From an uncultured Armatimonadota bacterium (lineage in GTDB: Bacteria; Armatimonadota; Armatimonadia; Armatimonadales; Armatimonadaceae), in assembly GCA_903910385.1 (NCBI GenBank), contig CAIVZM010000017.1:1-64000 (forward strand): DNA of 64,000 nucleotides, in the 5' to 3' direction. Below are positions 32,765 through 40,965 of this stretch, one piece after another (position 1 is the first letter of the stretch; each line of letters begins with the position of its first letter). Both the position numbers and the translations under genes were made by a program. Below the pieces are notes generated by a model. It did no database searches, had not been told where the DNA came from, and worked only from the letters and a program-made list of their open reading frames with translations.

Positions 32765-35250
32765 ATCGCTATCGCGCCGTTCGTAGATTGGAGAACCCCT
32801 TCTTGGCACGTTCGCCCCGACCTAAAGCCGCCCCCGCTGAAGAGACGCCGCTGGAACTGGACATGCTTCCCGATTTACTCGTGGAGGGAGAAGATCCGTT
32901 CGGCGAACGAGACGCCACCATTCTCCCGGCGGTTCTGCCGCTGGTACCCATTCGCGATAACGTTTATTTTCCCCATATGCTGTTCCCCCTGCTAGTCGGG
33001 CGCGATCGCTCCGTTCGTGCTGTCGAAGCGGCGATGGAAAGCGGCGAGCGGAAGATCGTTCTTGCGGCGCAACGGGAAATTGCAACCGAAGACCCGGAGC
33101 CAGAAGATATCTATTCCATTGGTGTCATCGCTGAGGTCATGCAATTACTGCGATTGCCGGATAATGCCGTGCGGGTCATGCTGTCGGCGGGCAAGCGGGT
33201 TCAACTGACCGCATTTCCCCGCACCGAACCATACATGATGGTTCGTGCGGAAGCAGTAACCGAGGCGGTGGGTGGAACGGAAGTCGAGATCGAGTCACTG
33301 GTACGGGTCGTCACCGGGCAATTCGAGCGCCTTGTGATCGAAGGAAAGAACATTCCCCCGGAATCCCTGATTAGTATTTTGAATCTGGCGGACGCTTCTG
33401 AAATTACCGACAGCATTATCCCCTACCTGAACCTCCGGATCAGCCAGAAGCAGGCGCTGCTGGAGACGCTGCCGGTGCGTGAACGTCTGGAACGTCTGAT
33501 CGCCGCCCTTGCCCGTGAGCAGGAAATTCTGGAGATACAGAAAAATATCCGGAATCGTGTCGAAAGCGAGATGGGGGACAACCAGCGGGAGTTTCTTCTG
33601 CGTGAGCAGATGAAGGCGATACAGGTCGAACTGGGCGAACGTGACGAGCAGGCGGAAGAAATTGTTGAGCTTCGAGAAAAAATCGAAGCGGCAGGGATGC
33701 CTGATGCGGTGCGAGAGAAGGCGCTTAAGGAGTTAGACCGCTATGAACGGACGCCCCCCGCCTCGCCGGAATCTGGAGTGTTGCGAAACTATCTGGACTG
33801 GCTGTCCGAGATGCCCTGGAACAAGCTTGCTGAGGAAAAACTCGAAATGTTCGAGGCGGAGGATATCCTGAACGCCGACCATTGCGGTCTGGAAAAGGTG
33901 AAGGAGCGTATTCTGGAGTTTCTGGCAGTACGCAAACTTTCTGGCGGAAAGACGAAAAGCCCGATTCTCTGTTTCGCCGGACCTCCCGGTGTCGGCAAGA
34001 CTTCTCTGGGAAGGTCGGTGGCGCGGTCGCTGGGACGCCCTTTTGTGCGCATCAGTCTGGGCGGCGTCCGAGATGAAGCGGAAATACGCGGTCATCGCCG
34101 CACCTATGTCGGGGCATTGCCGGGGCGCATCATTCAGGCGATTCGGCAATGCGGGTCTCGTAACCCGGTCTTTCTGCTGGATGAAGTCGATAAGATCGGA
34201 ACCGATTTCCGGGGCGATCCTTCGTCTGCGTTGTTAGAGGCGCTGGACCCGGAACAGAATAAAGAGTTTACCGACCACTATCTGGAAGCGCCGTTCGATC
34301 TATCGTCCGTGCTTTTTATCGCGACGGCGAACCTGATCGAACCCATTCCCCCCGCTCTGCGCGACCGCATGGAAATCATTCCGTTCAGCGGGTATATCGA
34401 AGCGGAGAAACTCGATATTGCGACGCGCCACCTGACGCCCCGGCAGATTATCGAAAACGGCATGACTGCCGAACAACTAAGTTTCACCTCCGACGCCCTC
34501 TTACGGATCATTAGGGAGTTTACCCGTGAATCGGGCGTGCGTAATCTGGAGCGTGAGATTGGGTCGATCTGTCGCAAAGTCGCCCGACGGTTTGCAAATG
34601 TACAGGAATCCGATCGTGGTCCGATTGTGGTGGATGTCGCCGATGTCCCCGCTTTCCTCGGAAGACCGAAAACCCGATGGGGAATCGCCGAAGAACATGA
34701 TGAAGTCGGCGCGGCGACCGGACTTGCCTACACCGAGACCGGGGGCGATACGATGAGTATCGAAATCGCACTGACGCGTGCACCCGAACGCGAGGGGCGT
34801 CTGACGCTGACAGGTCAATTGGGCGATGTCATGAAAGAATCTGCGCAGGCGGCATGGACATTCATCCGTTCGCGTATCGCGACGCTGGAAGTAGACGAAT
34901 CGGCGGTAACAAAGAACGATATCCATATCCATGTTCCCGCAGGAGCGGTTCCCAAAGACGGACCGAGCGCAGGTGTCACAATCGCTGTCGCTCTGGCGTC
35001 CGCCCTGACAAATCGCCCGGTGCGTAAGGATATCGCGATGACCGGGGAGATTACGTTGCGCGGTAAGATTCTTCCCGTTGGCGGCGTGAAGGAAAAAGCC
35101 CTGGCGGCTCACCGGGCGGGGCTACGGCATATCCTTCTGCCTGCTGAAAATGAACGCGATCTGGAAGATCTGCCTGCCGATGTGCGGGCGGAAATGCAGT
35201 TCACGCTCCTGACCAATGCCGATGAGGCGCTCAGAATCAGTCTTCGATAG
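32758..35250 (+). CDS. lon: ATP-dependent protease Lon
   Basis: The protein has the LonA architecture: N-terminal substrate-binding domain (LPLVPIRDNVYFPHMLFPLL), coiled region, AAA+ module with Walker A GPPGVGKTSLGRSVAR and Walker B VFLLDEVDKIG, sensor region, and the serine protease domain with catalytic Ser in PKDGPSAGVTIA and Lys in GGVKEKALAAHRAG. It degrades misfolded and regulatory proteins in the cytoplasm. The start is uncertain: ATG 32758 has no ribosome binding site (830 residues), whereas TTG 32803 has GGAGAA 7 nt upstream and gives MARSPRPKAAPAE; conserved sequence begins after both. A strong terminator follows. Confidence 0.97.
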   Translation: MSNRYRAVRRLENPFLARSPRPKAAPAEETPLELDMLPDLLVEGEDPFGERDATILPAVLPLVPIRDNVYFPHMLFPLLVGRDRSVRAVEAAMESGERKIVLAAQREIATEDPEPEDIYSIGVIAEVMQLLRLPDNAVRVMLSAGKRVQLTAFPRTEPYMMVRAEAVTEAVGGTEVEIESLVRVVTGQFERLVIEGKNIPPESLISILNLADASEITDSIIPYLNLRISQKQALLETLPVRERLERLIAALAREQEILEIQKNIRNRVESEMGDNQREFLLREQMKAIQVELGERDEQAEEIVELREKIEAAGMPDAVREKALKELDRYERTPPASPESGVLRNYLDWLSEMPWNKLAEEKLEMFEAEDILNADHCGLEKVKERILEFLAVRKLSGGKTKSPILCFAGPPGVGKTSLGRSVARSLGRPFVRISLGGVRDEAEIRGHRRTYVGALPGRIIQAIRQCGSRNPVFLLDEVDKIGTDFRGDPSSALLEALDPEQNKEFTDHYLEAPFDLSSVLFIATANLIEPIPPALRDRMEIIPFSGYIEAEKLDIATRHLTPRQIIENGMTAEQLSFTSDALLRIIREFTRESGVRNLEREIGSICRKVARRFANVQESDRGPIVVDVADVPAFLGRPKTRWGIAEEHDEVGAATGLAYTETGGDTMSIEIALTRAPEREGRLTLTGQLGDVMKESAQAAWTFIRSRIATLEVDESAVTKNDIHIHVPAGAVPKDGPSAGVTIAVALASALTNRPVRKDIAMTGEITLRGKILPVGGVKEKALAAHRAGLRHILLPAENERDLEDLPADVRAEMQFTLLTNADEALRISLR

Positions 35251-35265
35251 GAATGGGTTGAAACT

Positions 35266-35301
35266 GAAAAAGCGGATTCCTGTATAGGAATCCGCTTTTT
35301 C
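35266..35301 (+). terminator. Rho-independent terminator of lon
   Basis: A 15-bp perfect stem GAAAAAGCGGATTCC (35266-35280) / GGAATCCGCTTTTTC (35287-35301) with a 6-nt loop lies 16 nt after the lon stop. The A/T runs at the stem base make it work in both directions, serving also the convergent receiver gene. Confidence 0.8.
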
Positions 35302-35351
35302 GCCATGAATCTCAGAAAAGAACTCTGAGGAATTCTAAACTCTGAGGAATT

Positions 35352-35747
35352 CTACAACCGATACGCGCCGTCGTCACCGCTCATATCGCTGAGGAGACGC
35401 TTGACGAACTGCTTCAATTCCATCGGGTTGAACGGTTTTGTCAGATAGAGGTCTGCTCCTCGCTGATATCCTTCCAGAACATCGCGATCCTGCGCTTTGG
35501 CAGTCAGCATGATAATGGGTAAATCCGCGAGACTGGCATCCATACGGATGTTTTTCACCAGTTCGAAACCATCCATCTCCGGCATCATAACGTCGGTTAC
35601 CAGTAAATCGGGCTTGTTGGCGCGAATTTTGGCAAGCGCCTGGGCGCCATTTTCTGCCGTTTCCATCTGATATCCCTCGCGCGCCAGGTTGACCTCAATC
35701 AGGCGGCGGATGCTCGGTTCATCATCTACGGCAAGTATGCGGGGCAT
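35352..35747 (-). CDS. Single-domain response regulator (CheY-like receiver)
   Basis: The 131-residue protein is a stand-alone receiver domain: acidic pocket in LAVDDEPSIRRL, phosphoacceptor Asp in LLVTDVMMPEMDGFEL (about residue 55), Thr in IIMLTAKAQD and the conserved Lys in LTKPFNPMEL. There is no output domain, so it acts through protein contacts or in a phosphorelay. No histidine kinase gene is adjacent. AAAGGA lies about 10 nt before the ATG. Confidence 0.93.
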   Translation of the reverse strand: MPRILAVDDEPSIRRLIEVNLAREGYQMETAENGAQALAKIRANKPDLLVTDVMMPEMDGFELVKNIRMDASLADLPIIMLTAKAQDRDVLEGYQRGADLYLTKPFNPMELKQFVKRLLSDMSGDDGAYRL

Positions 35748-36155
35748 ATCGTTCTTATCCTTTCAGGGCATCAATTCCGGCGCCGCCCTCGCCGCGCAGA
35801 AAAGTCGCTCTTCACTCTTCTATCTTCAATTTGGTACTGACTGACCTGTCTCCCAAGCGCGTCAGGGCGCTAACTTCGGAGCGATTGCACCTATTCTACC
35901 CATCAGCGCCGCATGTGTCAATCCAGAGAATGCATCGAGGAAACTTACGGGAATTCAAGAGGTTTCTTATTTTAATTTGAAACATTTATAGGGTGAAACC
36001 ATTCAGGACAGATATCCAATTCCAGAGCATTCATTTCGAATACTGATGGCGTACAGTCTCCTCTCACTGACGAGACAATAGCTCTAATTCAGAATACAGG
36101 TCAATTGGGGAGGATTCGTCCTGTGAAAGAAAACATCGCTTCTGGGAGAAATGGA
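35748..36155. other. Intergenic region without recognised features
   Basis: These 408 nt between the receiver gene and a small divergent open frame are AT-richer than the surroundings from about 35930 to 36100. I see no RNA gene, repeat or terminator. Promoters for the two divergent frames are expected here but no consensus pair stands out. Confidence 0.5.
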
Positions 36156-36317
36156 ATGTCGCTATCGCGACCGGGCCTCCAGTCTCCCTACGCCTTCGTG
36201 ATGACCATCCTGTTACTGCCGATGGCATTGATCATCGGCGCAACCCTGTTTGCAACGGTGCGGCGTGCTGTTATCGAACGTTTAGAATCCACTCACGCGG
36301 AACGGGCAGGATTCTGA
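36156..36317 (+). CDS. Possible small single-pass membrane protein or truncated sensor N-terminus
   Basis: A 53-codon frame starts at ATG 36156 with GGGAG 7 nt upstream. It encodes one strong membrane helix (about residues 12-35; FVMTILLLPMALIIGATLFA) followed by a basic/acidic juxtamembrane stretch (TVRRAVIERLESTHAERAGF) and a TGA. This looks like the beginning of a membrane-bound sensor or a complete small protein. After the TGA the same frame stays open to 36497 but shows no recognisable domain. The good ribosome binding site and hydrophobic pattern favour translation; function is unknown. Confidence 0.4.
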   Translation: MSLSRPGLQSPYAFVMTILLLPMALIIGATLFATVRRAVIERLESTHAERAGF

Positions 36318-36634
36318 CTCACCAGGTTTCCGCTCAAGGCGATAAATGCGACAAGTAGTCAGGGTTATTCTCACTGGCGACAAAATCCGATACCTGTCTG
36401 GGGAGTGAGTTTCATTGGTCGAACAGGGTCTTATCGCTTGTTTAGCAGACGCACCATCAATGTCGCTATCAATATAATACGGGTGAACTTGAGATGATCT
36501 GGAACGCCTCTGGCGGATTAAAGCGTTGCGTATCGCTCTCTGATGGCGGAGGGAATGTCTTATTTTGTTTGATCTTCCGTCTCAGAACGCCATTACCCAT
36601 CGATCCCTGTCGAGAAGTGGCTATAATGGAGCGT
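36318..36634. other. Intergenic region upstream of lysR
   Basis: No gene is recognised in these 317 nt. The lysR frame is open upstream to 36494 but the LysR family N-terminus starts at 36635. TATAAT at 36622-36627 is the only promoter-like element I can point to. Confidence 0.5.
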
Positions 36635-37504
36635 ATGGAATTTTTCCAGTTGCGTTATTTCGTTGCAGCGGCGCGTCATCTGAATTTTTCGCGGGCGGCG
36701 ACAGAAGTTTTTATTGCACAGCCCTCGCTCTCTCAGCAAATCGCGAATCTGGAGAGAGAATTGGGAACGCCGCTTTTTGCAAGGACCGGGCGCGCCGTGC
36801 GTCTGACGGACGCCGGAATTGCATTGCTGGAACATGCGGAACGTATTCTGGCGCAGGAAGACGCAGCGCGAAGGGCAGTACGGGCCGTGGCGGGGTTAGA
36901 AGCAGGTCGCCTGATCATCGAAACTCTGCCGACGCCGAGTCAGCATCTCTTACCGCCGTATCTTGCCCGGTTCCGTCAGGAGTATCCGAAAATCGAATTG
37001 CAGGTGCGTGAAGCAGTCCCCGCGCGAGCGGTCGGTGAGGCGGTAGCTGCCGGGAGAGCGGATCTGGGAATCCTGCACCTGCCCTGTGCAGTGGACAATC
37101 TGGAAATGCGGCAGTTGCTGATTGAGGAACTGGTAATCGTCGCGCCGGAAAACCACCCATTGACACGCCGGGAAACGCCGCCCGCTCTGGGCGATCTTGC
37201 CGATGAAAACTTCGTCTGGGTTCCGGAAGGAACCACCGCCGAACATCCCTTTTACGCCGCCTGCCTCGCCGCTGGGTTCGCTCCCCGAATCGCCTGTATT
37301 TCCGGTTCTGGGGCGGGTATGCAGGCATTAGTGGCGGCGGGACTGGGCATTTCGCTATTGCCTCGCCTCGCCGCGCATCCGCCTGCCGGCGCAGTCGTTT
37401 TGGAACTCGCTCCCCCGCGCCCGACACGTACGCTCGCGATTGTCTGGCGGGGCGATGGCGCGCTGTCGCATGCAGCCGCCACCTTTCTGAAAATGCTGGG
37501 ATGA
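36635..37504 (+). CDS. LysR family transcriptional regulator
   Basis: The protein (289 residues from ATG 36635) starts MEFFQLRYFVAAARHLNFSR, the normal LysR helix-turn-helix beginning, continues with AQPSLSQQIANLERELGTPL, and has a C-terminal periplasmic-binding-like effector domain (about residues 90-285). The effector is unknown. The frame is open upstream and ATG 36626 is also possible, but TATAAT at 36622-36627 overlaps it and ends 7 nt before 36635, favouring a leaderless message from 36635. No divergent target gene adjoins it; the downstream neighbour is convergent. Confidence 0.92.
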   Translation: MEFFQLRYFVAAARHLNFSRAATEVFIAQPSLSQQIANLERELGTPLFARTGRAVRLTDAGIALLEHAERILAQEDAARRAVRAVAGLEAGRLIIETLPTPSQHLLPPYLARFRQEYPKIELQVREAVPARAVGEAVAAGRADLGILHLPCAVDNLEMRQLLIEELVIVAPENHPLTRRETPPALGDLADENFVWVPEGTTAEHPFYAACLAAGFAPRIACISGSGAGMQALVAAGLGISLLPRLAAHPPAGAVVLELAPPRPTRTLAIVWRGDGALSHAAATFLKMLG

Positions 37505-37533
37505 TACGCGTCGTGGGAAAGCCTGACGCTGAC

Positions 37534-38460
37534 CTAAATCCTGTCCAGAGAGGGAATGAGAGTCAATGCCCCATCGGCGGCTTCCGCGACCCGTTCTATA
37601 AGCTGAAGTTCTGTCGGAAACCGGCGTAGCGCCGCTCGTAAAGTGCGGAAGCCGCGTGACTCCACAGTATTGCGGAAATCATCGATTCTGAAAAGCATAT
37701 TGTCGCCGTTATCAAGTTGATACCAGATTTCCGGAACCACGGCGAGGACCCGAAGGGTGGCATATAACGCCAGCGCAGGGCAGTCATCCATACGGAAATT
37801 ATAATCGGCGACTGTACGGCGGGGATGCTGATAGGCAGGGTGCCCCGCCTCGCGCAAAGGGTAGCCTGCCCGCGCCGGAACCCACGCCCCGTCGTAATCG
37901 ATCAACCGGATGGCTCCATCTGACTCAATCAGGATATTGCCGTGCTGCAGATCGCCATGCGCGAACCGTGCGGCGCGCATATCACTGATAACGGCGCGAA
38001 GGTTTTCGGCAACGCCTCGAATCGCGACGGCGTTATAAAGGTTCTCTTCCACCCAGAGATTCAGCGGAGTTCCGGAAACCCATGACATTTTCTGAACCGG
38101 AAACCATGTCCCCCGTACGAGTATTCCCTGAGGCTGATAGTGAAAAAGCGCCAGAAACGGCGGATAGGTCGGTAAGGAGGCAAGGTGCGCTGCTATAGCC
38201 TGATAATGCGTATCGCGTCCGGGGCGATCCCGCAAAAAAACGCGCACCGCGTATTCTGTCGTTCCGTTATAGTCGTCCGGGACGCTCATATGGTACACAT
38301 TGGCGAATTGACCGGATATCGGTTGCGGCAACCCGAAGGCGGTTCGTGTTACCCGCGCTTTTCGTAATACGGGGTCGGCAAGGTACAAATCGGGAGCGGC
38401 GAAGGCTTCCTGATATTCGATTTGCGTGGGCCACGAGGAAGGGAGAACGCCACCGTTCAT
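37534..38460 (-). CDS. Protein kinase-like protein of a VWA-phosphatase-kinase triad
   Basis: The 308-residue protein has a protein kinase fold: glycine loop SGQFANVYHM (residues 49-58), YAVRVFLRD with Arg73 where kinases have the ATP-binding Lys, the catalytic loop HGDLQHGN (Asp170, Asn175) and IDYDG (Asp188) in place of DFG. The last third is family-specific. The Arg in place of Lys seems to be a family trait rather than a mutation, from my memory of similar triad kinases. It lies 31 nt downstream of the PP2C gene, with AAGGAG about 12 nt before the ATG. It likely phosphorylates a protein whose phosphate the PP2C neighbour removes. Confidence 0.82.
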   Translation of the reverse strand: MNGGVLPSSWPTQIEYQEAFAAPDLYLADPVLRKARVTRTAFGLPQPISGQFANVYHMSVPDDYNGTTEYAVRVFLRDRPGRDTHYQAIAAHLASLPTYPPFLALFHYQPQGILVRGTWFPVQKMSWVSGTPLNLWVEENLYNAVAIRGVAENLRAVISDMRAARFAHGDLQHGNILIESDGAIRLIDYDGAWVPARAGYPLREAGHPAYQHPRRTVADYNFRMDDCPALALYATLRVLAVVPEIWYQLDNGDNMLFRIDDFRNTVESRGFRTLRAALRRFPTELQLIERVAEAADGALTLIPSLDRI

Positions 38461-38491
38461 CTTCTGCTATAACTCCTTCCTGTAACAGGCC

Positions 38492-39211
38492 TTAAGGCGA
38501 ATATCGGAGACGGACGAGGGTCGCATCATCGTCGCGGAGGCGCTGACTCGTTCTTAAATGACGCAAACGGTGGGCGAATGTTTCGGGCGGACTGATTTTT
38601 TCGAACCACACGCCGGGTTTTTCGCCCCGTCCCGTTTCCTGTAAGTACCAGTGCGCCAGAGCATCGGTCATCAGGAGCAACTCATCGCCTTCTTCCAGCG
38701 TTCCCTTCATCGTCCATTTTTGCGTCTCTGCGCTACGCACCGGGTCGGTGTGTAACAACAGCGGCAAGTCCGGAAAATCATCGACGCTGGTAAAAGGAAA
38801 CGAGAGCGCCAGAGATTTATCCTGCCGTAGATGCGCCAGTAAGCAATCGCCCACAGCGACTGCCTGCCAGACGCCGTCGGGTGAGATCGCGACGCCCAGA
38901 AACGCCGCCGCCGCTCCCTGCGCGAGTCGCGCCGCCATATTCCACGGCAACGGTTTTTCCGCCGCCTTTTCTCGCCAGAACTGTCGAAGCGGTTCCAGAG
39001 GCGGTAAGCTTGCGGTTCGTTCTGGTAGCCAGGCTTGCGTCAATATTTCCGCCCAGAACCGGGAAAAGATGCCGTCGCTCGCCCCATCCGCAATAGCGGC
39101 GCGGAATATGCCGTCCTCTCCCCGCCGAATCGCATAGGCATCCTCCGCCGTATCACTGGAACCGCCCGTTTGTTCCGCTACCGCGCAGAAGATCGCTTCG
39201 ACCTTTGGCAT
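38492..39211 (-). CDS. PP2C-family serine/threonine phosphatase
   Basis: The 239-residue protein has the compact bacterial PP2C pattern: SDTAEDAYAI with metal-binding Asp (about residue 20), AAIADGASDGIFSRFWAEIL (DGAS block), QAVAVGDCLLAHLR (GDC/GDS block), LLLMTDALAHWYL and the C-terminal RDDDATLVRL. It should be a metal-dependent phosphatase acting on phospho-Ser/Thr. Its start codon overlaps the VWA gene stop by 1 nt (TGATG), which indicates tight coupling. It probably opposes the kinase encoded downstream. Confidence 0.88.
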   Translation of the reverse strand: MPKVEAIFCAVAEQTGGSSDTAEDAYAIRRGEDGIFRAAIADGASDGIFSRFWAEILTQAWLPERTASLPPLEPLRQFWREKAAEKPLPWNMAARLAQGAAAAFLGVAISPDGVWQAVAVGDCLLAHLRQDKSLALSFPFTSVDDFPDLPLLLHTDPVRSAETQKWTMKGTLEEGDELLLMTDALAHWYLQETGRGEKPGVWFEKISPPETFAHRLRHLRTSQRLRDDDATLVRLRYSP

Positions 39212-40092
39212 CAGCGTACATATCCCGCTCGTGTGCCGATATCCATCGCCAGCGCCAGCAGCGAAGGATCAGCGTTCATGACGAACGCTCGCGCCGATTG
39301 CGAAGGGGTCATGCCGTTATCCCAGGCGACCGAGCGCATATATTCCGTCAGATAGCTGGCTGTCAGGAAGAGGGTGCGCGAAAAATTATCGGGCAGATTA
39401 TCCGGCGATTCTGGAAAGAAGAGGGGGGACGCCTCCCGGGAAGACGAAAGGTGGACATTGAACAGGGACACCGATCCCGCCGATGTTTGCATCCGGGCGA
39501 TCGACGCCATCAACTCCGCCGGATCGCCATCGGTGGCTTCCCCATCGGTGATATGGACGATGACCGGCGGATACGCCGTTTGATTTCGGAGAATCCATCC
39601 CTGCAAAACATTACGCGCCAGTTCCAGTCCCTGACACATCAGGGTGCTGCCCTTCGCTACCGACTCGATCCATACCGGGATAGGTGTCGACCGCTCGGAG
39701 ACGACGCCCTGAATATCGGTCGCCGCTTGCATCCGCTCCTCGGTGCGGGTGTAAAATTGCACTACATCACGAATGGATACCAGTTCCCGACCATACAGGG
39801 GGCCGCTCCATGCTGCTCCGACCCTCTCCCCGTACCCGATCACTCCAACATCGAAGTAATGACGAACGCCTTCGCTCTTCGTACAGGTGATAATGAGATT
39901 CCGCAGAAGGTCATTCAGCGTCCGCGCCACGGCGTCCGCTTTCGTCACGCCTTCTCCCCGTTCTCCGAATTCCTGCGCCATCGATGAGGACTGATCGATG
40001 ATAAAAAGGACGCATGTCGGGTTATTACGTGTGATAGAGACGCGACCCCCCATATAGCTGGTGGGTTGCATAATCTGAACCCGTTCGGTCAT
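39211..40092 (-). CDS. VWA domain protein (TerY-like)
   Basis: The 293-residue protein is a von Willebrand factor A domain with the MIDAS metal motif DQSSSM (about residue 34) and a predicted Rossmann-like core reaching PPVIVHITDGEATDGDP (about 175) whose Asp residues complete the site. It resembles TerY-type VWA proteins, which sit with a PP2C phosphatase and a kinase in Ter stress/metal-response systems. AAGGGG lies 8 nt before the ATG. It is the first gene of the three-gene unit and may be the substrate or scaffold of the kinase/phosphatase pair. Confidence 0.88.
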   Translation of the reverse strand: MTERVQIMQPTSYMGGRVSITRNNPTCVLFIIDQSSSMAQEFGERGEGVTKADAVARTLNDLLRNLIITCTKSEGVRHYFDVGVIGYGERVGAAWSGPLYGRELVSIRDVVQFYTRTEERMQAATDIQGVVSERSTPIPVWIESVAKGSTLMCQGLELARNVLQGWILRNQTAYPPVIVHITDGEATDGDPAELMASIARMQTSAGSVSLFNVHLSSSREASPLFFPESPDNLPDNFSRTLFLTASYLTEYMRSVAWDNGMTPSQSARAFVMNADPSLLALAMDIGTRAGYVR

Positions 40093-40244
40093 CTTACTGC
40101 CCCTTTTCCGAGTAGCGATGAAACTTCTCTGTAACTCTATTTCAGAAATTTCTTCCGAAAAAATCTTCGGTTATATGCCGGATTCTCTGCATTATACTAC
40201 AGAAACGTTTTGGCGCTCAAGACCGTTATTACCGTGTAGACAAA

Positions 40245-40901
40245 ATGATTTCCATTATACTTTTGACATTTGCCGGGGCATGGATCGGATATCTGCTTTT
40301 GCGGGATGCGCTCTATGACGCCCCAAACCGGCGGTTACGGCGCGAGCGTGTCCTATCACGGCAGGCGTCGGTGCGAATTTCGCCTGCATCGCCCGCCGCG
40401 CATGAACAACTCGCGGACGCTCTGCGAGAGGCGGATTATCTGGAAGAAGCCATTGCGTCCTACGAAAAAGCCCTGTCGCTGGAAAGCCGTTCGCCGGTAC
40501 AACAGGGAGCGAGCGCTCTCAGTAGCGTCGGCGTCGAACATAAATTACGCCTTACCCGGCTGGAACTCGCGGAGAAACTTCGACCGGAAGAACATGGTCT
40601 GACACTGCGAACGCGACAGGGCGTCTGCCCGCAATGCGGGAACCTCAGCATGCCCGATGAGCGCAACTGTGCGACCTGTGGATTTCCGCTACCCGTCAAT
40701 ACCATGTGGGACACCCTGCGTCGCCCGGATATGCGCTCCTCGATTATATGGGAGGGGGCGCAGATGTTTATTGGTCTCACCATTGTCGGCATCGCTCTGT
40801 ATGTAGCTTCCTGGATGCCTATTTTGCTCCGTTTTGCCGTAATGCTCTCTACAGTGATGGTTCTTGCCTGGCGGTTCCTCAAGAGCGTCGGCCCGGATTG
40901 A
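40245..40901 (+). CDS. Membrane protein with TPR-like helices and a zinc ribbon
   Basis: The 218-residue protein has an N-terminal membrane helix (about residues 2-18), a helical TPR-like stretch (AAHEQLADALREADYLEEAI, EKALSLES, about 48-85), a zinc ribbon CPQC-x12-CATC (about residues 126-145) and two C-terminal membrane helices (about 165-210). The ribbon would be cytoplasmic if the topology is as drawn. It is divergent to the VWA-PP2C-kinase unit. Since triad kinases are often linked to a zinc ribbon, it may be its membrane partner, but this is inference. Confidence 0.75.
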   Translation: MISIILLTFAGAWIGYLLLRDALYDAPNRRLRRERVLSRQASVRISPASPAAHEQLADALREADYLEEAIASYEKALSLESRSPVQQGASALSSVGVEHKLRLTRLELAEKLRPEEHGLTLRTRQGVCPQCGNLSMPDERNCATCGFPLPVNTMWDTLRRPDMRSSIIWEGAQMFIGLTIVGIALYVASWMPILLRFAVMLSTVMVLAWRFLKSVGPD

Positions 40902-40953
40902 TCGCGGTAAAACCGAATCGATAGCGTAGGAAATGCCATCGAGAGCAAGGCGA

Positions 40954-40959
40954 TAGAAT
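40954..40959 (+). promoter_or_regulatory. -10 element giving a predicted leaderless transcript
   Basis: TAGAAT ends 6 nt before the ATG of the Clp1/Grc3-like gene. No ribosome binding site and no -35 match are present. Confidence 0.4.
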
Positions 40960-40965
40960 ACCTGC

